Part shown: in pieces, positions 8,897-17,279 of the stretch
Layout of the letters: each line of letters starts with the position of its first letter
Position numbering within the stretch: position 1 is the first letter of the stretch
Source of the DNA: Candidatus Rokuibacteriota bacterium
GTDB taxonomy: Bacteria > Methylomirabilota > Methylomirabilia > Rokubacteriales > CSP1-6
Assembly: GCA_003220615.1 (NCBI GenBank)
Contig: QHTB01000151.1
Span: forward strand, 1-64,000
Length of the DNA stretch: 64,000 nucleotides
Reading direction: 5' to 3'
Notes under the pieces: model-generated
Told to the model about the DNA's origin: nothing
Seen by the model: the letters and a program-made list of their open reading frames with translations, nothing else
Databases searched by the model: none
Position numbers and translations under genes: made by a program

Positions 8897-10387
8897 GTGA
8901 GCGCGCCGGCGAACGCTTACGACGTCGTGGTCGTGGGTGGCGGTAACGCCGCCCTCTGCGCCGCGCTCTCGGCACGCGAGCACGGCGCGCGCGTGCTCGT
9001 GCTGGAAAAGGCGCCGGAGGAGTGGCGCGGCGGCAACGGGTTCTTCACCGCGGGCGGCTTCCGCTTCGCGTTCTCCTCGTTCGAGGAGCTGTGCGCGCTC
9101 GTCGGCGACCTCTCCGACGAGGAGAAGGCCGCCATGGAGGTGGAGCCCTACACCGAGGAGATGTACTACGACGACCTGATGCGGGTGACGGAGGACTGCG
9201 CCGATCCGGACATGGCCATGCTCCTCGTCCGCCAGTCGCAGCCGACCGTGCGCTGGATGAGGGAGCGTGGCATCCGCTGGATCCCGATGTTCGGCCGCCA
9301 GGCCTACAAGGTCGGCAACCGCTTCCGCTTCTGGGGCGGCCTCGTGCTCGAAGCGGTCGGCGGCGGGCCGGGCCTCATCGACATGGAGTACCAGTCGGCG
9401 GCCAAGGCCGGCGTCACCGTTCGCTTCCAGGCCAAGGCCATGCGGCTCGCCGTCGACGATCGCGGCGCCGTCACGGGCGTCGTCGTGCGCACGCCGCAGG
9501 GCATGGAGACGATCGCGACGCGCGCGGTCGTGCTCGCCTCCGGCGGATTCGAGGCCAACACCGAGATGCGTACGCGGTATCTCGGGCGCAACTGGGAGCT
9601 GGCGCGCGTGCGAGGCACGCCCTACAACACGGGGGACGGCATCCGGATGGCGCTCGACATCGGCGCCCTGCCGTGGGGCCACTGGAGCGGCTGCCACGCG
9701 GTGCAGTGGGATCTCAACGCGCCCTGGCACGGCGACCGCAAGGTCGGTGACAACTTTCAGAAGCACTCGTACCCGCTCGGCATCATCGTGAACCTGCGCG
9801 GGGAGCGCTTCGTGGACGAGGGCGCCGACTTCCGCAACTACACCTACGTCAAGTACGGCCGCACCATCATCGAGCAGCCGGGCCGCGCCGCGTTCCAGAT
9901 CTTCGACCAGAAGGTGGTGGCGCTGCTGCGCGAGGAGTACCGCATCCGCGAGGTGACGAAGGCCGAGGCCATGACGATTCGCGAGCTGGCGAGCAAGCTG
10001 GAGATCGACGTGGACGGGCTCGTGCGGACCGTCGAGGCTTTCAACAAGGCCGTCGTGGTCGCGCCGTTCAATCCGGCCATCAAGGACGGCAAGGGGACTC
10101 GGGGCATCACGCCCCCGAAGTCCAACTGGGCCCAGCCGCTCGACACGCCGCCGTTCGTCGGCTACGCCGTGACGACCGGCATCACGTTCACCTTCGGGGG
10201 CCTTCGGATCACGTCCGATGGCGAGGTGGTGGACTGCGAGCAGCGAACGATTCCCGGGCTCTTCGCCGCCGGCGAACTGCTCGGCGGGCTCTTCTATCAC
10301 AACTATCCGGGCGGGGCGGGGCTGATGGCCGGCGCCGTCTTCGGTCGGATCGCGGGGCGGTCGGCGGCCCGCGCGGCGGCCAGTTAG
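8897..10387 (+). CDS. TcuA-like FAD-dependent tricarballylate dehydrogenase / fumarate-reductase-type flavoprotein
   Basis: This 496-residue flavoprotein belongs to the FAD_binding_2 family. The dinucleotide-binding motif VVVVGGGNAALCAALSA is near residue 10, the family segment VVLASGGFEANTEMR near residue 210, and the C-terminal FAD site GLFAAGELLGG near residue 455. Overall it is most like TcuA, which oxidises tricarballylate to cis-aconitate, but related enzymes act on other C4-C6 di- and tricarboxylates or on enoates. The GTG start is one base after the EthD gene. No TcuB-like iron-sulfur partner is next to it, so the electron acceptor is unknown. In this setting it may act on a ring-cleavage product. 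Confidence 0.8.
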   Translation: MSAPANAYDVVVVGGGNAALCAALSAREHGARVLVLEKAPEEWRGGNGFFTAGGFRFAFSSFEELCALVGDLSDEEKAAMEVEPYTEEMYYDDLMRVTEDCADPDMAMLLVRQSQPTVRWMRERGIRWIPMFGRQAYKVGNRFRFWGGLVLEAVGGGPGLIDMEYQSAAKAGVTVRFQAKAMRLAVDDRGAVTGVVVRTPQGMETIATRAVVLASGGFEANTEMRTRYLGRNWELARVRGTPYNTGDGIRMALDIGALPWGHWSGCHAVQWDLNAPWHGDRKVGDNFQKHSYPLGIIVNLRGERFVDEGADFRNYTYVKYGRTIIEQPGRAAFQIFDQKVVALLREEYRIREVTKAEAMTIRELASKLEIDVDGLVRTVEAFNKAVVVAPFNPAIKDGKGTRGITPPKSNWAQPLDTPPFVGYAVTTGITFTFGGLRITSDGEVVDCEQRTIPGLFAAGELLGGLFYHNYPGGAGLMAGAVFGRIAGRSAARAAAS

Positions 10388-10425
10388 CGTCGGCGGCGCG
10401 TGACGGCGCCGCGACGCTCGGAGGC

Positions 10426-10986
10426 ATGACGGCGGAACCGCCGGCCGGCTTTTCGTATCATCCCGAGTTCCTCACGACGTCGGAAGAGGAGGCGCTCGCC
10501 GAGGAGATTCGCCGGCTCGAGTTCGGCGAGGTGCGCTTGCGCGGCGTCGCGGCTCGCCGGCGGGCGGCTCACTTCGGCTGGCGCTACGGCTACGAGTCCT
10601 GGAAGATCGAGCCCGGCCCGCCGCTCCCGGAATTCCTCGCGCCGTTGCGCGCTCGTGCCGCCGCGCTGATCTCTCTCGATCCCGACGCGTTCGCCGAGGT
10701 GCTGATCAACGAGTACCCGGCCGGCGCCGGCATCGGCTGGCATCGTGACGCGCCGCAGTTCGGGCCGGTGGTCGTCGGGGTGTCGCTGCTGGGCGCGTGT
10801 CATTTCAGATTTCAGCGCGGGCAGGGAACGGCGCGCCAGACGTATGCGCAGAGTGTCGAGCCACGGTCGGCCTACGTGCTGGGCGGGGCGGCGCGATCCG
10901 CGTGGCAGCACGCGGTCTCGCCGACGAAGACGCTGCGTTACTCGATCACGTTCCGAACGGTGCGGCGGCAGCGCGCCGCCGGCTGA
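10426..10986 (+). CDS. AlkB-like 2-oxoglutarate/Fe(II)-dependent dioxygenase
   Basis: A 186-residue protein of the AlkB superfamily, which oxidatively removes alkyl groups from nucleic acids or, in some members, modifies other substrates. The metal triad is His106-x-Asp108 (GWHRDAPQFG) and His162 (WQHAVSP). The 2-oxoglutarate-binding arginines are Arg171 and Arg177 in RYSITFRTVR. The upstream motif EVLINEYPAGAGIG also fits the family. It starts 38 bases after the TcuA-like gene and its stop abuts the convergent roadblock gene. A repair role is likely, but substrate specificity cannot be read from sequence. Confidence 0.85.
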   Translation: MTAEPPAGFSYHPEFLTTSEEEALAEEIRRLEFGEVRLRGVAARRRAAHFGWRYGYESWKIEPGPPLPEFLAPLRARAAALISLDPDAFAEVLINEYPAGAGIGWHRDAPQFGPVVVGVSLLGACHFRFQRGQGTARQTYAQSVEPRSAYVLGGAARSAWQHAVSPTKTLRYSITFRTVRRQRAAG

Positions 10987-11388
10987 TCAGCGCTTCCAGG
11001 CCTGACGAACGGCGTCGATCGCCCCCCGCATGGCGTGGCGAACGCGCTCACGATTCGCCTCGGCGTCGGCCAGCAGCAGGATGAACCCTACCGGCGTTCC
11101 GCCGAGGAAGACGGATCCGTCGCCGGCGGCGAAGTTCGCCATGAGGAAGCTGCCGCGGCGCAGTCGGGGCCCGCGGACTTCGAGCTCGCGGCCGAGCGTC
11201 GCGGCCAGCGCCGACAACGCTTCGACCGGGATGTGAGAGGGCAGCTCGGAGGCGATGAGCAGGCCGTCGGGCGCGACGATGAGCCCGCCGCGCACGTGCT
11301 CGACCGTGATCAGCTCGCGCAACAGCGTGCGCAGGTCGCGGCCGCTCGTGGTCGGCGCCGAGTGCCCGACGCCATTGGCCACCGTCAT
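10987..11388 (-). CDS. Roadblock/LC7-domain protein
   Basis: A 133-residue cytoplasmic protein made almost entirely of one roadblock/LC7 fold: VRGGLIVAPDGLLIASELP near residue 35, and strands GSFLMANFAAGDGSVFLGG and GFILLLADAEAN further on. Such proteins often act as GTPase-activating partners or scaffolds for MglA-type GTPases. Its ATG overlaps the stop of the TPR gene (ATGA), so the two form a small operon. That operon faces away from the large chemosensory/MglA operon starting at 12487. This placement suggests that it belongs to the same polarity or motility module, by inference. Confidence 0.75.
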   Translation of the reverse strand: MTVANGVGHSAPTTSGRDLRTLLRELITVEHVRGGLIVAPDGLLIASELPSHIPVEALSALAATLGRELEVRGPRLRRGSFLMANFAAGDGSVFLGGTPVGFILLLADAEANRERVRHAMRGAIDAVRQAWKR

Positions 11389-12176
11389 CACGCGACCTGG
11401 GACGAGAGCTCGGCCCGGCAGTTCGTCCACACGCGTTCGAGGTGGGTGAGGGCAGCCGCCGTCTCGATGTCTCGTCCGAACGTCAGCGAGAGCATCGCGT
11501 CGCCGTCGGTCCGGAGGTACGTCGTTTCGGCGGCGCCCTCGATGATGGCGTGGTGGAGCGCGCCGAGCCCGGCGCGTACGACCAGGGCGGCGGCCAGCCG
11601 GTGGAGGTGAGCGGTGCGCGTTGCCAGCTCGCCGCTGCGCGGGCCGCGGGGCTGGGCGAACACGAGCGTGGAATCGGAACGAGCGATCAGGGTCTCGCGG
11701 CTCTCCGACGGCACGCGCAGACGGTCGGACTGGACGACCGGCGCCGGACTCGAGGGCCGTGAGGGGCGGGCAGGTACGGCAGTCGTGACGACGGCCAGCA
11801 GCGCGGCCGCCTCGGGGAAATCGGGGTAACGACCGAGCGCGCGGCGCAGCAGCTCGGCCGAGCGATCGTTCTCCTCCTGTTCCATCGCGATGCGCGCCAG
11901 CCCGAGCAGCGCGCGCGGCTGCACGGAATCGAGCGTCAGCACGCGCTCGAACTCCGCCTTGGCGCGGTCCATCTCGCGGAAGACCGCGTGGAGTGATCCG
12001 GCCATCAGGTGGCCGACGATGTTGTCGGCATCGAGCTTGAGGCCGCGCTCGACCAGCTCGACGGCCTCTTCGAAGCGCCCGGCATCGCGGAAGCGGCCGG
12101 CCTGGCGGAACATGGCGACGGTGGTCTCCGGCCGCCGCGCCCCGGCCACCGCGTTCAGGAATCGCTTGAAGACCAT
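11388..12176 (-). CDS. TPR-repeat protein with roadblock-like C-terminal region
   Basis: This 262-residue soluble protein has about three TPR units in residues 20-130 (for example RFRDAGRFEEAVELVERGLK and LLGLARIAMEQEENDRSAEL). A variable Pro/Ser-rich linker follows, then a C-terminal domain (about 165-262) whose pattern GLGALHHAIIEGAAETTYLR ... GRDIETAAALTHLERVW resembles a degenerate roadblock or profilin-like fold. No enzymatic motif is seen. It is cotranscribed with the roadblock gene and shares the divergent control region 12177-12486 with the chemosensory operon. A scaffolding role is the most that can be said. Confidence 0.65.
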   Translation of the reverse strand: MVFKRFLNAVAGARRPETTVAMFRQAGRFRDAGRFEEAVELVERGLKLDADNIVGHLMAGSLHAVFREMDRAKAEFERVLTLDSVQPRALLGLARIAMEQEENDRSAELLRRALGRYPDFPEAAALLAVVTTAVPARPSRPSSPAPVVQSDRLRVPSESRETLIARSDSTLVFAQPRGPRSGELATRTAHLHRLAAALVVRAGLGALHHAIIEGAAETTYLRTDGDAMLSLTFGRDIETAAALTHLERVWTNCRAELSSQVA

Positions 12177-12486
12177 ATGTCACGGGTGCATTCAAAATTC
12201 CCGCCAAACTTCTAGGCGACCGGAAATCCAGCGTCCGCGCGGTCGGGCACGCATCATTCAGTGCTTCGCATGCCAGCGTGTCAGGTGACCGCGCAAAGTT
12301 GTCACGCGATTCGAGGCTCGACCGCGATCGGCGCAGCGATTTCGGTCCGTGCCGACGAGCCGCAGTCGCGTTTTCCTTGAAGTAACGCCACCTCCGCACC
12401 GCCAGCCGGCTTGGCAGATCAGTTGCACAACCGCCCTCCGTCTCACACGGTCGCGGCCGTGTGCCCAGAGGAGGTTTCAGCTCGGG
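12177..12486. promoter_or_regulatory. Divergent control region between the TPR/roadblock pair and the chemosensory operon
   Basis: These 310 bases contain no convincing gene on either strand. They separate two divergent operons and hold a sigma-54-like promoter (listed separately) plus an AGAGGAGG ribosome-binding stretch at 12467-12474. That site is rather far (12 bases) from the ATG at 12487. The region is slightly richer in A+T than its surroundings near 12185-12215 and 12370-12385, as expected for a promoter region. No clear repeat or riboswitch fold was recognised. Confidence 0.5.
12412..12427 (+). promoter_or_regulatory. Putative sigma-54 (-24/-12) promoter
   Basis: The stretch TGGCAGATCAGTTGCA matches the sigma-54 consensus TGGCACGRNNNTTGCW at the essential GG and GC elements with the correct 12-base offset; it deviates at three less critical positions. 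A transcript would start near 12439, about 48 bases before the ATG of the first chemosensory gene. Pilus genes are commonly under sigma-54 control in other bacteria, which fits the downstream operon. An activator-binding site was not identified. Confidence 0.5.
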
Positions 12487-12849
12487 ATGGGCAAGGTGAT
12501 GGTCGTGGACGACGCGTACTCCGAGCTCCAGGTGATGGAGTCGATCCTGAGGGCCGCCGGGCACCAGGTGCTCTCGTACATCGACGGCGAGGACCTCGAG
12601 GACAAGATCGCCACGGAGCGGCCCGACGTCGTGCTGCTCGACATCGTCATGCCCAAGCGCAACGGCTACGAGATCCTCCGCGGCCTGCGTCGTGACGAGC
12701 GCACGAGGCAGACGCACGTCGTCGTCGTCTCGTCGAAGAACCAGGCGTGCGATCGCGTCTGGGGCCTCCGCCAGGGCGCGGACGACTACCTGCCCAAACC
12801 CTTCAGCGCCGACCAGCTGCTCACGGCGATCCGCCGGTTCGTGCGATGA
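12487..12849 (+). CDS. PilG/PilH-like CheY-type response regulator
   Basis: A stand-alone receiver of 120 residues. The acidic pocket (VDDA), the phospho-acceptor Asp in VVLLDIVMPKRNG and the Lys in DDYLPKPF are all present. The segment SSKNQACDRVWGLRQGADDY is characteristic of PilH- and PilG-type regulators, which are phosphorylated by a ChpA-like kinase and tune type IV pilus extension and retraction. The ATG at 12487 was chosen because the receiver fold begins right there; the frame is open further upstream but encodes nothing recognisable. It is the first gene of the chemosensory operon, and its stop overlaps the start of the CheW gene. Confidence 0.88.
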   Translation: MGKVMVVDDAYSELQVMESILRAAGHQVLSYIDGEDLEDKIATERPDVVLLDIVMPKRNGYEILRGLRRDERTRQTHVVVVSSKNQACDRVWGLRQGADDYLPKPFSADQLLTAIRRFVR

Positions 12850-13325
12850 GCGCCACCGCCACCGTCGTCAACACCGCGGTGCTCGAGACCCTCGTCGGCC
12901 TCCGCGTCTGCATCTTCACGGTCGGCGCCGAGCCGTTCGCGTTCGACCTGCGCCGCGTGCGCGAGGTCGTCATGCTCGACGAGCTGACGTCGGTGCCGGC
13001 GGCACCGCCCCAGATCGTCGGCGTGGCCAACCTGCGAGGCGACGTGTTGCCCATCGTCGACCCCGGGCGTCTGCTCGGCGCGGCGGTCCGGCGCACCGGT
13101 CGCCGTCGTCGCGCGCTGGTCGTTGCCGGCGCTGGCGCTCACGTGGGCCTCCTGATCGACGACGTCATCGGGCTCGAGACGTTCGACGACGTCCTCGAGA
13201 TCGGGGACGCCTCCCACCAACCCTACGTCGCGTGCGCGCTGGGCCGCCTGCGCCGGAGCGATGGCTTCGTCACGCTGCTCGACGCCGACAAGGTCGTGGC
13301 GACCCTGCGTCATCGGGAGGCCTGA
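12846..13325 (+). CDS. cheW: CheW/PilI-like adaptor protein
   Basis: A 159-residue CheW-domain protein linking chemoreceptors to the CheA kinase. Characteristic parts are IFTVGAEPFAFDLRRVREVV, the GVANLRGDVLPIVDPGRLLG segment and GLLIDDVIGLETF. The ATG overlaps the stop of the receiver gene (ATGA). It is the first of three CheW-like genes in this operon and most resembles the PilI/CheW core adaptor. A multi-CheW set may couple different receptors or serve as array linkers. Confidence 0.85.
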   Translation: MSATATVVNTAVLETLVGLRVCIFTVGAEPFAFDLRRVREVVMLDELTSVPAAPPQIVGVANLRGDVLPIVDPGRLLGAAVRRTGRRRRALVVAGAGAHVGLLIDDVIGLETFDDVLEIGDASHQPYVACALGRLRRSDGFVTLLDADKVVATLRHREA

Positions 13326-13326
13326 G

Positions 13327-14646
13327 ATGAAACGGCGCCGCGCGTTAGGGGCCATCGGGTGGAGCGTCGTCAGCGCGCTCTACTCGCGCGACACGGCCTG
13401 GTCGCAGACGTCGAGCCCGCGCGCGGGCTCACGCGACGCATTCTTGCCCGACCGCACGGCCAGTGCGCCCGGGATCACCACGCGCGACATCCGCATCGGC
13501 ATGACGGCGGCCTTCAAGGGCGCGAACGCCGGCCTCGGGACCGAGCTCTATCGCGGCGCGCAGGCTTGCTACACCGAGATCAACGCGCGAGGCGGCATCC
13601 ACGGCCGGATGGTGTCGGTGATCGCGCTCGACGACGGCTACGAGCCGACGCCGTGCATTCGCAACACGATCGACCTCATCGAGAAGGAGCAGGTGTTCTT
13701 CCTCTCGAACTACGTGGGCACGCCGACCCTCACCCGGGCGCTGCCCGTCATCAAGCGCTACGCCGACCACCAGGTCGTCCTGGTGGGCAACTTCACCGGG
13801 GCGCAGCCCCAGCGCGAGGAGCCCTTCGTCGACCAGGTCTTCAACATCCGCGCGTCGTACCGCCAGGAGATGATGGCCCTCGTCGAGCGCTTCTGGCAGC
13901 TGGGCGCGCGGAAGTTCGGCGTCTACTACCAGATCGACGCGTACGGACGCAGCGGTACCGACGGCGTCGCCCGCGGCCTCGCGATGCGCGGCGCCCGGAT
14001 CGCGGCCGAAGCCACCTACAAGCGCGGCGCGAAGTTCGACGAGGACATGACGCCGGCCGTGAAGGCGCTGCGCCAGGCCGGCGTGGATGTCGTGCTGTGT
14101 ACCGGCGCCTACCAGGGGTGTGGCGCGTTCGTGCGCTCGGCGCGCGACGCGGGCTGGCCCGTCCCCATCTCCAACGTGTCCTTCGTCGGATGCGAGGCGA
14201 TGCTCAGCCTGCTCGTTACCCACGGCAAGACGAGCGGCCGGGACTACACACAGGCCCTCATCAATTCGCAGGTGGTGCCCTCCTACGACGACGCGAGCCT
14301 GCCCGCGGTCGTCGAGTACCGCGCCATGATGGACCGACACGCGCCGCAGGTCCCGGAAGCGCTCCGCGACGGAAAGTACGCGCCCGAGCCCCACAGCTTC
14401 CGCAGCTTCGAGGGATTCGTGAACGCCAAGGTGATCGTGGAGGCGCTCCGGCGGGCCGGCGCGAACCCGACGCGGCCGTCGTTCCGCGCCGCGCTCGAGT
14501 CCCTGAAGAACGTCGACCTGGGCATCGGCGCGCCGCTGACGTTCGGCCCCGAGCGTCATCAGGGCCTCGACAGCGTCTACTTCACGCGCGTCGAGAACGG
14601 CCGCTGGGTCCCCGTGACCGACTGGTCGGCGGCGGTGAAGGCGTGA
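13327..14646 (+). CDS. Branched-chain-amino-acid-type ABC substrate-binding protein inside the chemosensory operon
   Basis: A 439-residue periplasmic binding protein of the Peripla_BP_6 family (LivJ-like). A short basic signal-like N-terminus ([20 protein letters not shown]) precedes the mature fold: [19 protein letters not shown], the [19 protein letters not shown] segment and the hinge region [17 protein letters not shown]. No permease or ATPase accompanies it. It lies directly between a CheW gene and a chemoreceptor gene, and its TGA overlaps the receptor's GTG start. A role as a soluble sensory co-receptor that presents a ligand to the receptor is therefore more likely than transport. That is inference from context. 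Confidence 0.82.
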   Translation: MKRRRALGAIGWSVVSALYSRDTAWSQTSSPRAGSRDAFLPDRTASAPGITTRDIRIGMTAAFKGANAGLGTELYRGAQACYTEINARGGIHGRMVSVIALDDGYEPTPCIRNTIDLIEKEQVFFLSNYVGTPTLTRALPVIKRYADHQVVLVGNFTGAQPQREEPFVDQVFNIRASYRQEMMALVERFWQLGARKFGVYYQIDAYGRSGTDGVARGLAMRGARIAAEATYKRGAKFDEDMTPAVKALRQAGVDVVLCTGAYQGCGAFVRSARDAGWPVPISNVSFVGCEAMLSLLVTHGKTSGRDYTQALINSQVVPSYDDASLPAVVEYRAMMDRHAPQVPEALRDGKYAPEPHSFRSFEGFVNAKVIVEALRRAGANPTRPSFRAALESLKNVDLGIGAPLTFGPERHQGLDSVYFTRVENGRWVPVTDWSAAVKA

Positions 14647-16442
14647 CGACCGACCGGACGAGGCCGGCGAGCAGCGAGCGCAAGGTCCGCTTCGGACTGC
14701 TGCCCAAGATCATCCTCTTCCTCTTCGCCGCCCTCGTGCCGCTGGCCGCCATCACCTGGTACGTCTCGGTCCAGACGCTGCGCCAGAAGATGACCGAGGA
14801 GTTCACCTCCAAGGGCATGGCCATCGCCAAGAGCCTGGCCTCGTCGTCGGTGGACCTGCTCCTCACGCGCGACGCCTCGACCGTCCAGAGCGCGATCGAC
14901 CAGTTCGCGGCCATCAGCGGCGTCCAGTACGTCGTGGTCTACGACGCGGGCCGGCACCTCGTCGCCCACACGTTTGCGCCGCTGGTACCGGCGGGCCTCG
15001 CGGAGAAGAACGTCGTGCCCGGCGACGTGGTCCAGCAGGTCAAAGACGTCCAGTACACCGATCCGGTCACGGGCACCGAGAGCCACATCATCGACATCGG
15101 CGTGCCCGTCCTGGCCGGCCAGCTCGGGACCGTTCGGGTCGGCATGGACCGGGCGATCATCGAAGCCGCCGCGGCCGGGGCCGGTGAGCGGCTGCTCTTC
15201 ATCTTCGCCGGCGTCGCCGTCGTGGCCGTGCTCGCCGGTGTGGTCTTCGCCCGCCGGATCAGCAAGCCGGTGGGCCAGGTCGTGCGCATCGCCGAGCGGG
15301 TCGGTCAGGGCGATCTCTCCAAGCTGGTGTCGGTGACCTCCCGCGACGAAATCGGCCAGCTCGCCCACACGTTCAACGACACCGTGGTCCGGCTCCGCTC
15401 GCTGGTGCAGACCGAGGCCGAGCGCGACGACGAGCGGCGCAAGCGTGAGGACCTCCAGCGCAACATCACCCGCTTCCTCGACATCGCCACCGAGATCGCG
15501 CAGGGCGACCTGAGCAAACGTGGCGACGTGACGTCCGACATCCTGGGCAGCGTCGTCGACGCGATCAACGTCATGGTCGACGAGCTCGGCGCACTCATCA
15601 AGGACGTGCGCCAGTCGGCCCGCCAGGTCTCGGGCAGCGCCAACGACCTGATCGTGACCATGGACCAGATGACGGCGGGCGCCCAGGCCCAGTCGCGCGA
15701 GGCGATGGGCGTGTCGAGCGCGATGGAGGAGCTCACGCTCTCGGTGCGTCAGGTCGCCGAGAACGCCGAGGCGTCGGCCAGCGCCGCTCGCCTCACGCTC
15801 GATTCCGCGCAGAAGGGCGGTGACGCGGTCAAGGTCGGCCTGGTCGGCATGCAGCGGATCCGCGGCGAGGTGCAGAGCATCTCGAAGAAGATCAAGACCC
15901 TGGCCGATCGCTCGCTGGAGATCTCGGAGATCGTCAACACGATCGAGGAGATCTCGTCGCAGACCAACCTGCTCGCGCTCAACGCGGCCATCGAGGCCGC
16001 CGGCGCCGGTGAAGCCGGCCTGCGCTTCGCTGTCGTGGCCGAGGAAGTGCGCAAGCTGGCCGAGCGCTCGGCCAAGGCCGCCAAGGACATCGTCGTGCTG
16101 ATCAAGACGATCCAGACCGAGACGCAGGAAGCCGTGATCGCGATGGAGGACGGCACCAAGGAGGTCGAGTCGGGATATCGCACCGCGGTGCAGACCGGCG
16201 AGAGCCTGCGCGACATCGGCGACATCTCTAAGAAGTCTGCCGAGCTGGCCCAGGACATCTCGCTGGCCACCCAGCAGCAGGTGCGTGGCGTGGAGAGCGT
16301 GGCCGTCGCCGTCCAGTCCATCGCCGGCGTGGCCGTGCAGACCGAGAAGGGCGTGGTCGAAGCCCGCAAGACGATGGATCACGTAGTCAAGCTCGCGGAG
16401 GAACTGATGACGAGCCTCACACGCTTCAAGCTGGCGAATTAG
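14643..16442 (+). CDS. Methyl-accepting chemotaxis protein with single-Cache sensor (PilJ-like position)
   Basis: A 599-residue inner-membrane receptor. TM1 ([19 protein letters not shown]) is near residues 20-40. A periplasmic single-Cache-like domain spans about 45-175, and TM2 ([19 protein letters not shown]) lies around 185-205. HAMP follows with [20 protein letters not shown], then a second HAMP-like segment and the signalling coiled coil. The hairpin tip [18 protein letters not shown] varies from the usual AARAGE. No C-terminal pentapeptide for CheR or CheB tethering is present. The GTG start overlaps the binding-protein stop. It probably senses a periplasmic ligand, perhaps through that binding protein, and signals to the CheA encoded here. 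Confidence 0.9.
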   Translation: MTTDRTRPASSERKVRFGLLPKIILFLFAALVPLAAITWYVSVQTLRQKMTEEFTSKGMAIAKSLASSSVDLLLTRDASTVQSAIDQFAAISGVQYVVVYDAGRHLVAHTFAPLVPAGLAEKNVVPGDVVQQVKDVQYTDPVTGTESHIIDIGVPVLAGQLGTVRVGMDRAIIEAAAAGAGERLLFIFAGVAVVAVLAGVVFARRISKPVGQVVRIAERVGQGDLSKLVSVTSRDEIGQLAHTFNDTVVRLRSLVQTEAERDDERRKREDLQRNITRFLDIATEIAQGDLSKRGDVTSDILGSVVDAINVMVDELGALIKDVRQSARQVSGSANDLIVTMDQMTAGAQAQSREAMGVSSAMEELTLSVRQVAENAEASASAARLTLDSAQKGGDAVKVGLVGMQRIRGEVQSISKKIKTLADRSLEISEIVNTIEEISSQTNLLALNAAIEAAGAGEAGLRFAVVAEEVRKLAERSAKAAKDIVVLIKTIQTETQEAVIAMEDGTKEVESGYRTAVQTGESLRDIGDISKKSAELAQDISLATQQQVRGVESVAVAVQSIAGVAVQTEKGVVEARKTMDHVVKLAEELMTSLTRFKLAN

Positions 16443-16460
16443 CGGGAAGGACGAACAGCC

Positions 16461-17279
16461 ATGGCGCCCACTCCTACAGAGCTGCAGCGACTGGCCACGG
16501 TCATTTCCCGACGCACCGGGATGGCGCTTCCGTCCACGCGTCTGCCGTTCCTCACAGCCCGCGCCCGCGCCGTCATGGCGTGGGCCGGCGCGGACAACTG
16601 GGATAGCTGGCTGAGCGAGCTGGAGGCCTCGGCCGGCAACGACGACCGTGTCGGCGAAGCCCTGGACGAAGCGCTCCAGGTGCACGAGACGTGTTTCTTC
16701 CGCTATCCCGGCCACCACGCGCTGCTCAGCGACGTGGTGCTGCCCGATTCCCTCGCAGCGGGCGCGACGCGCCTGCGGATCCTCTCGGTCGGTTGCTCGA
16801 CGGGACAGGAAGCGTACTCGCTGGCGATGACCGCCCGCGAGAACCTCGGCGGCGATGCGCATCGCCAGGTCGAGATCCTCGGCGTGGACGTCGGAAGGGC
16901 GGCGCTCGCCGCGGCCCGCCGTGGCGTCTACGGGCCACTGTCGGTGGCCAGCGTGCCTCCGCTCTATCTCGAGCGCTACTTCGAGCCGGAAGGACCGGCC
17001 TTCACCGTGCGGCCCGAGCTGCGCGCGATGGTGCGCTTCCTCCGCCACGACATCCGGCGCGAGCTCTATCTCGGAAAGTTCGACGCCATCTTCTGCTGCA
17101 ACGTCTGCTTGTACTTCATGCGTCCGACCAAGGACCAGATCCTCACCCGGCTCACCGCGGCGCTTCGCCGCGGCGGCTATCTCTTCCTCGGCCACGCCGA
17201 GGGCGTGACGCCTCCCGTCGACAACTTCCGCGCGATTCACCGCCCGTCCGGCGTCATGTTCCAGAGGATCCCTGCGTGA
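16461..17279 (+). CDS. cheR: CheR-type chemoreceptor glutamate methyltransferase
   Basis: This 272-residue enzyme transfers methyl groups from S-adenosylmethionine to receptor glutamates for adaptation. The N-terminal helical CheR domain (about residues 1-60) is followed by the catalytic domain, with the SAM motif ILSVGCSTGQEAYSLAM near residue 110 and IFCCNVCLYF near residue 210. The family's ETCFFRYPGH segment is near residue 77 (E-T-x-F-F-R). It lies 18 bases after the receptor gene and overlaps the GTG start of cheA. Its only cognate receptor in view is the one just upstream. Confidence 0.9.
   Translation: MAPTPTELQRLATVISRRTGMALPSTRLPFLTARARAVMAWAGADNWDSWLSELEASAGNDDRVGEALDEALQVHETCFFRYPGHHALLSDVVLPDSLAAGATRLRILSVGCSTGQEAYSLAMTARENLGGDAHRQVEILGVDVGRAALAAARRGVYGPLSVASVPPLYLERYFEPEGPAFTVRPELRAMVRFLRHDIRRELYLGKFDAIFCCNVCLYFMRPTKDQILTRLTAALRRGGYLFLGHAEGVTPPVDNFRAIHRPSGVMFQRIPA

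Noticed and set aside
13359-14642. A long open frame running ahead of the chemoreceptor gene, which would give a 1027-residue protein
   Set aside because: It is the shadow frame of the binding-protein gene. The receptor's own fold begins at GTG 14643, which overlaps that gene's stop.
13327-14646. The LivJ-type protein as part of an ABC importer
   Set aside because: No permease or ATPase is nearby, and it is embedded between chemosensory genes.
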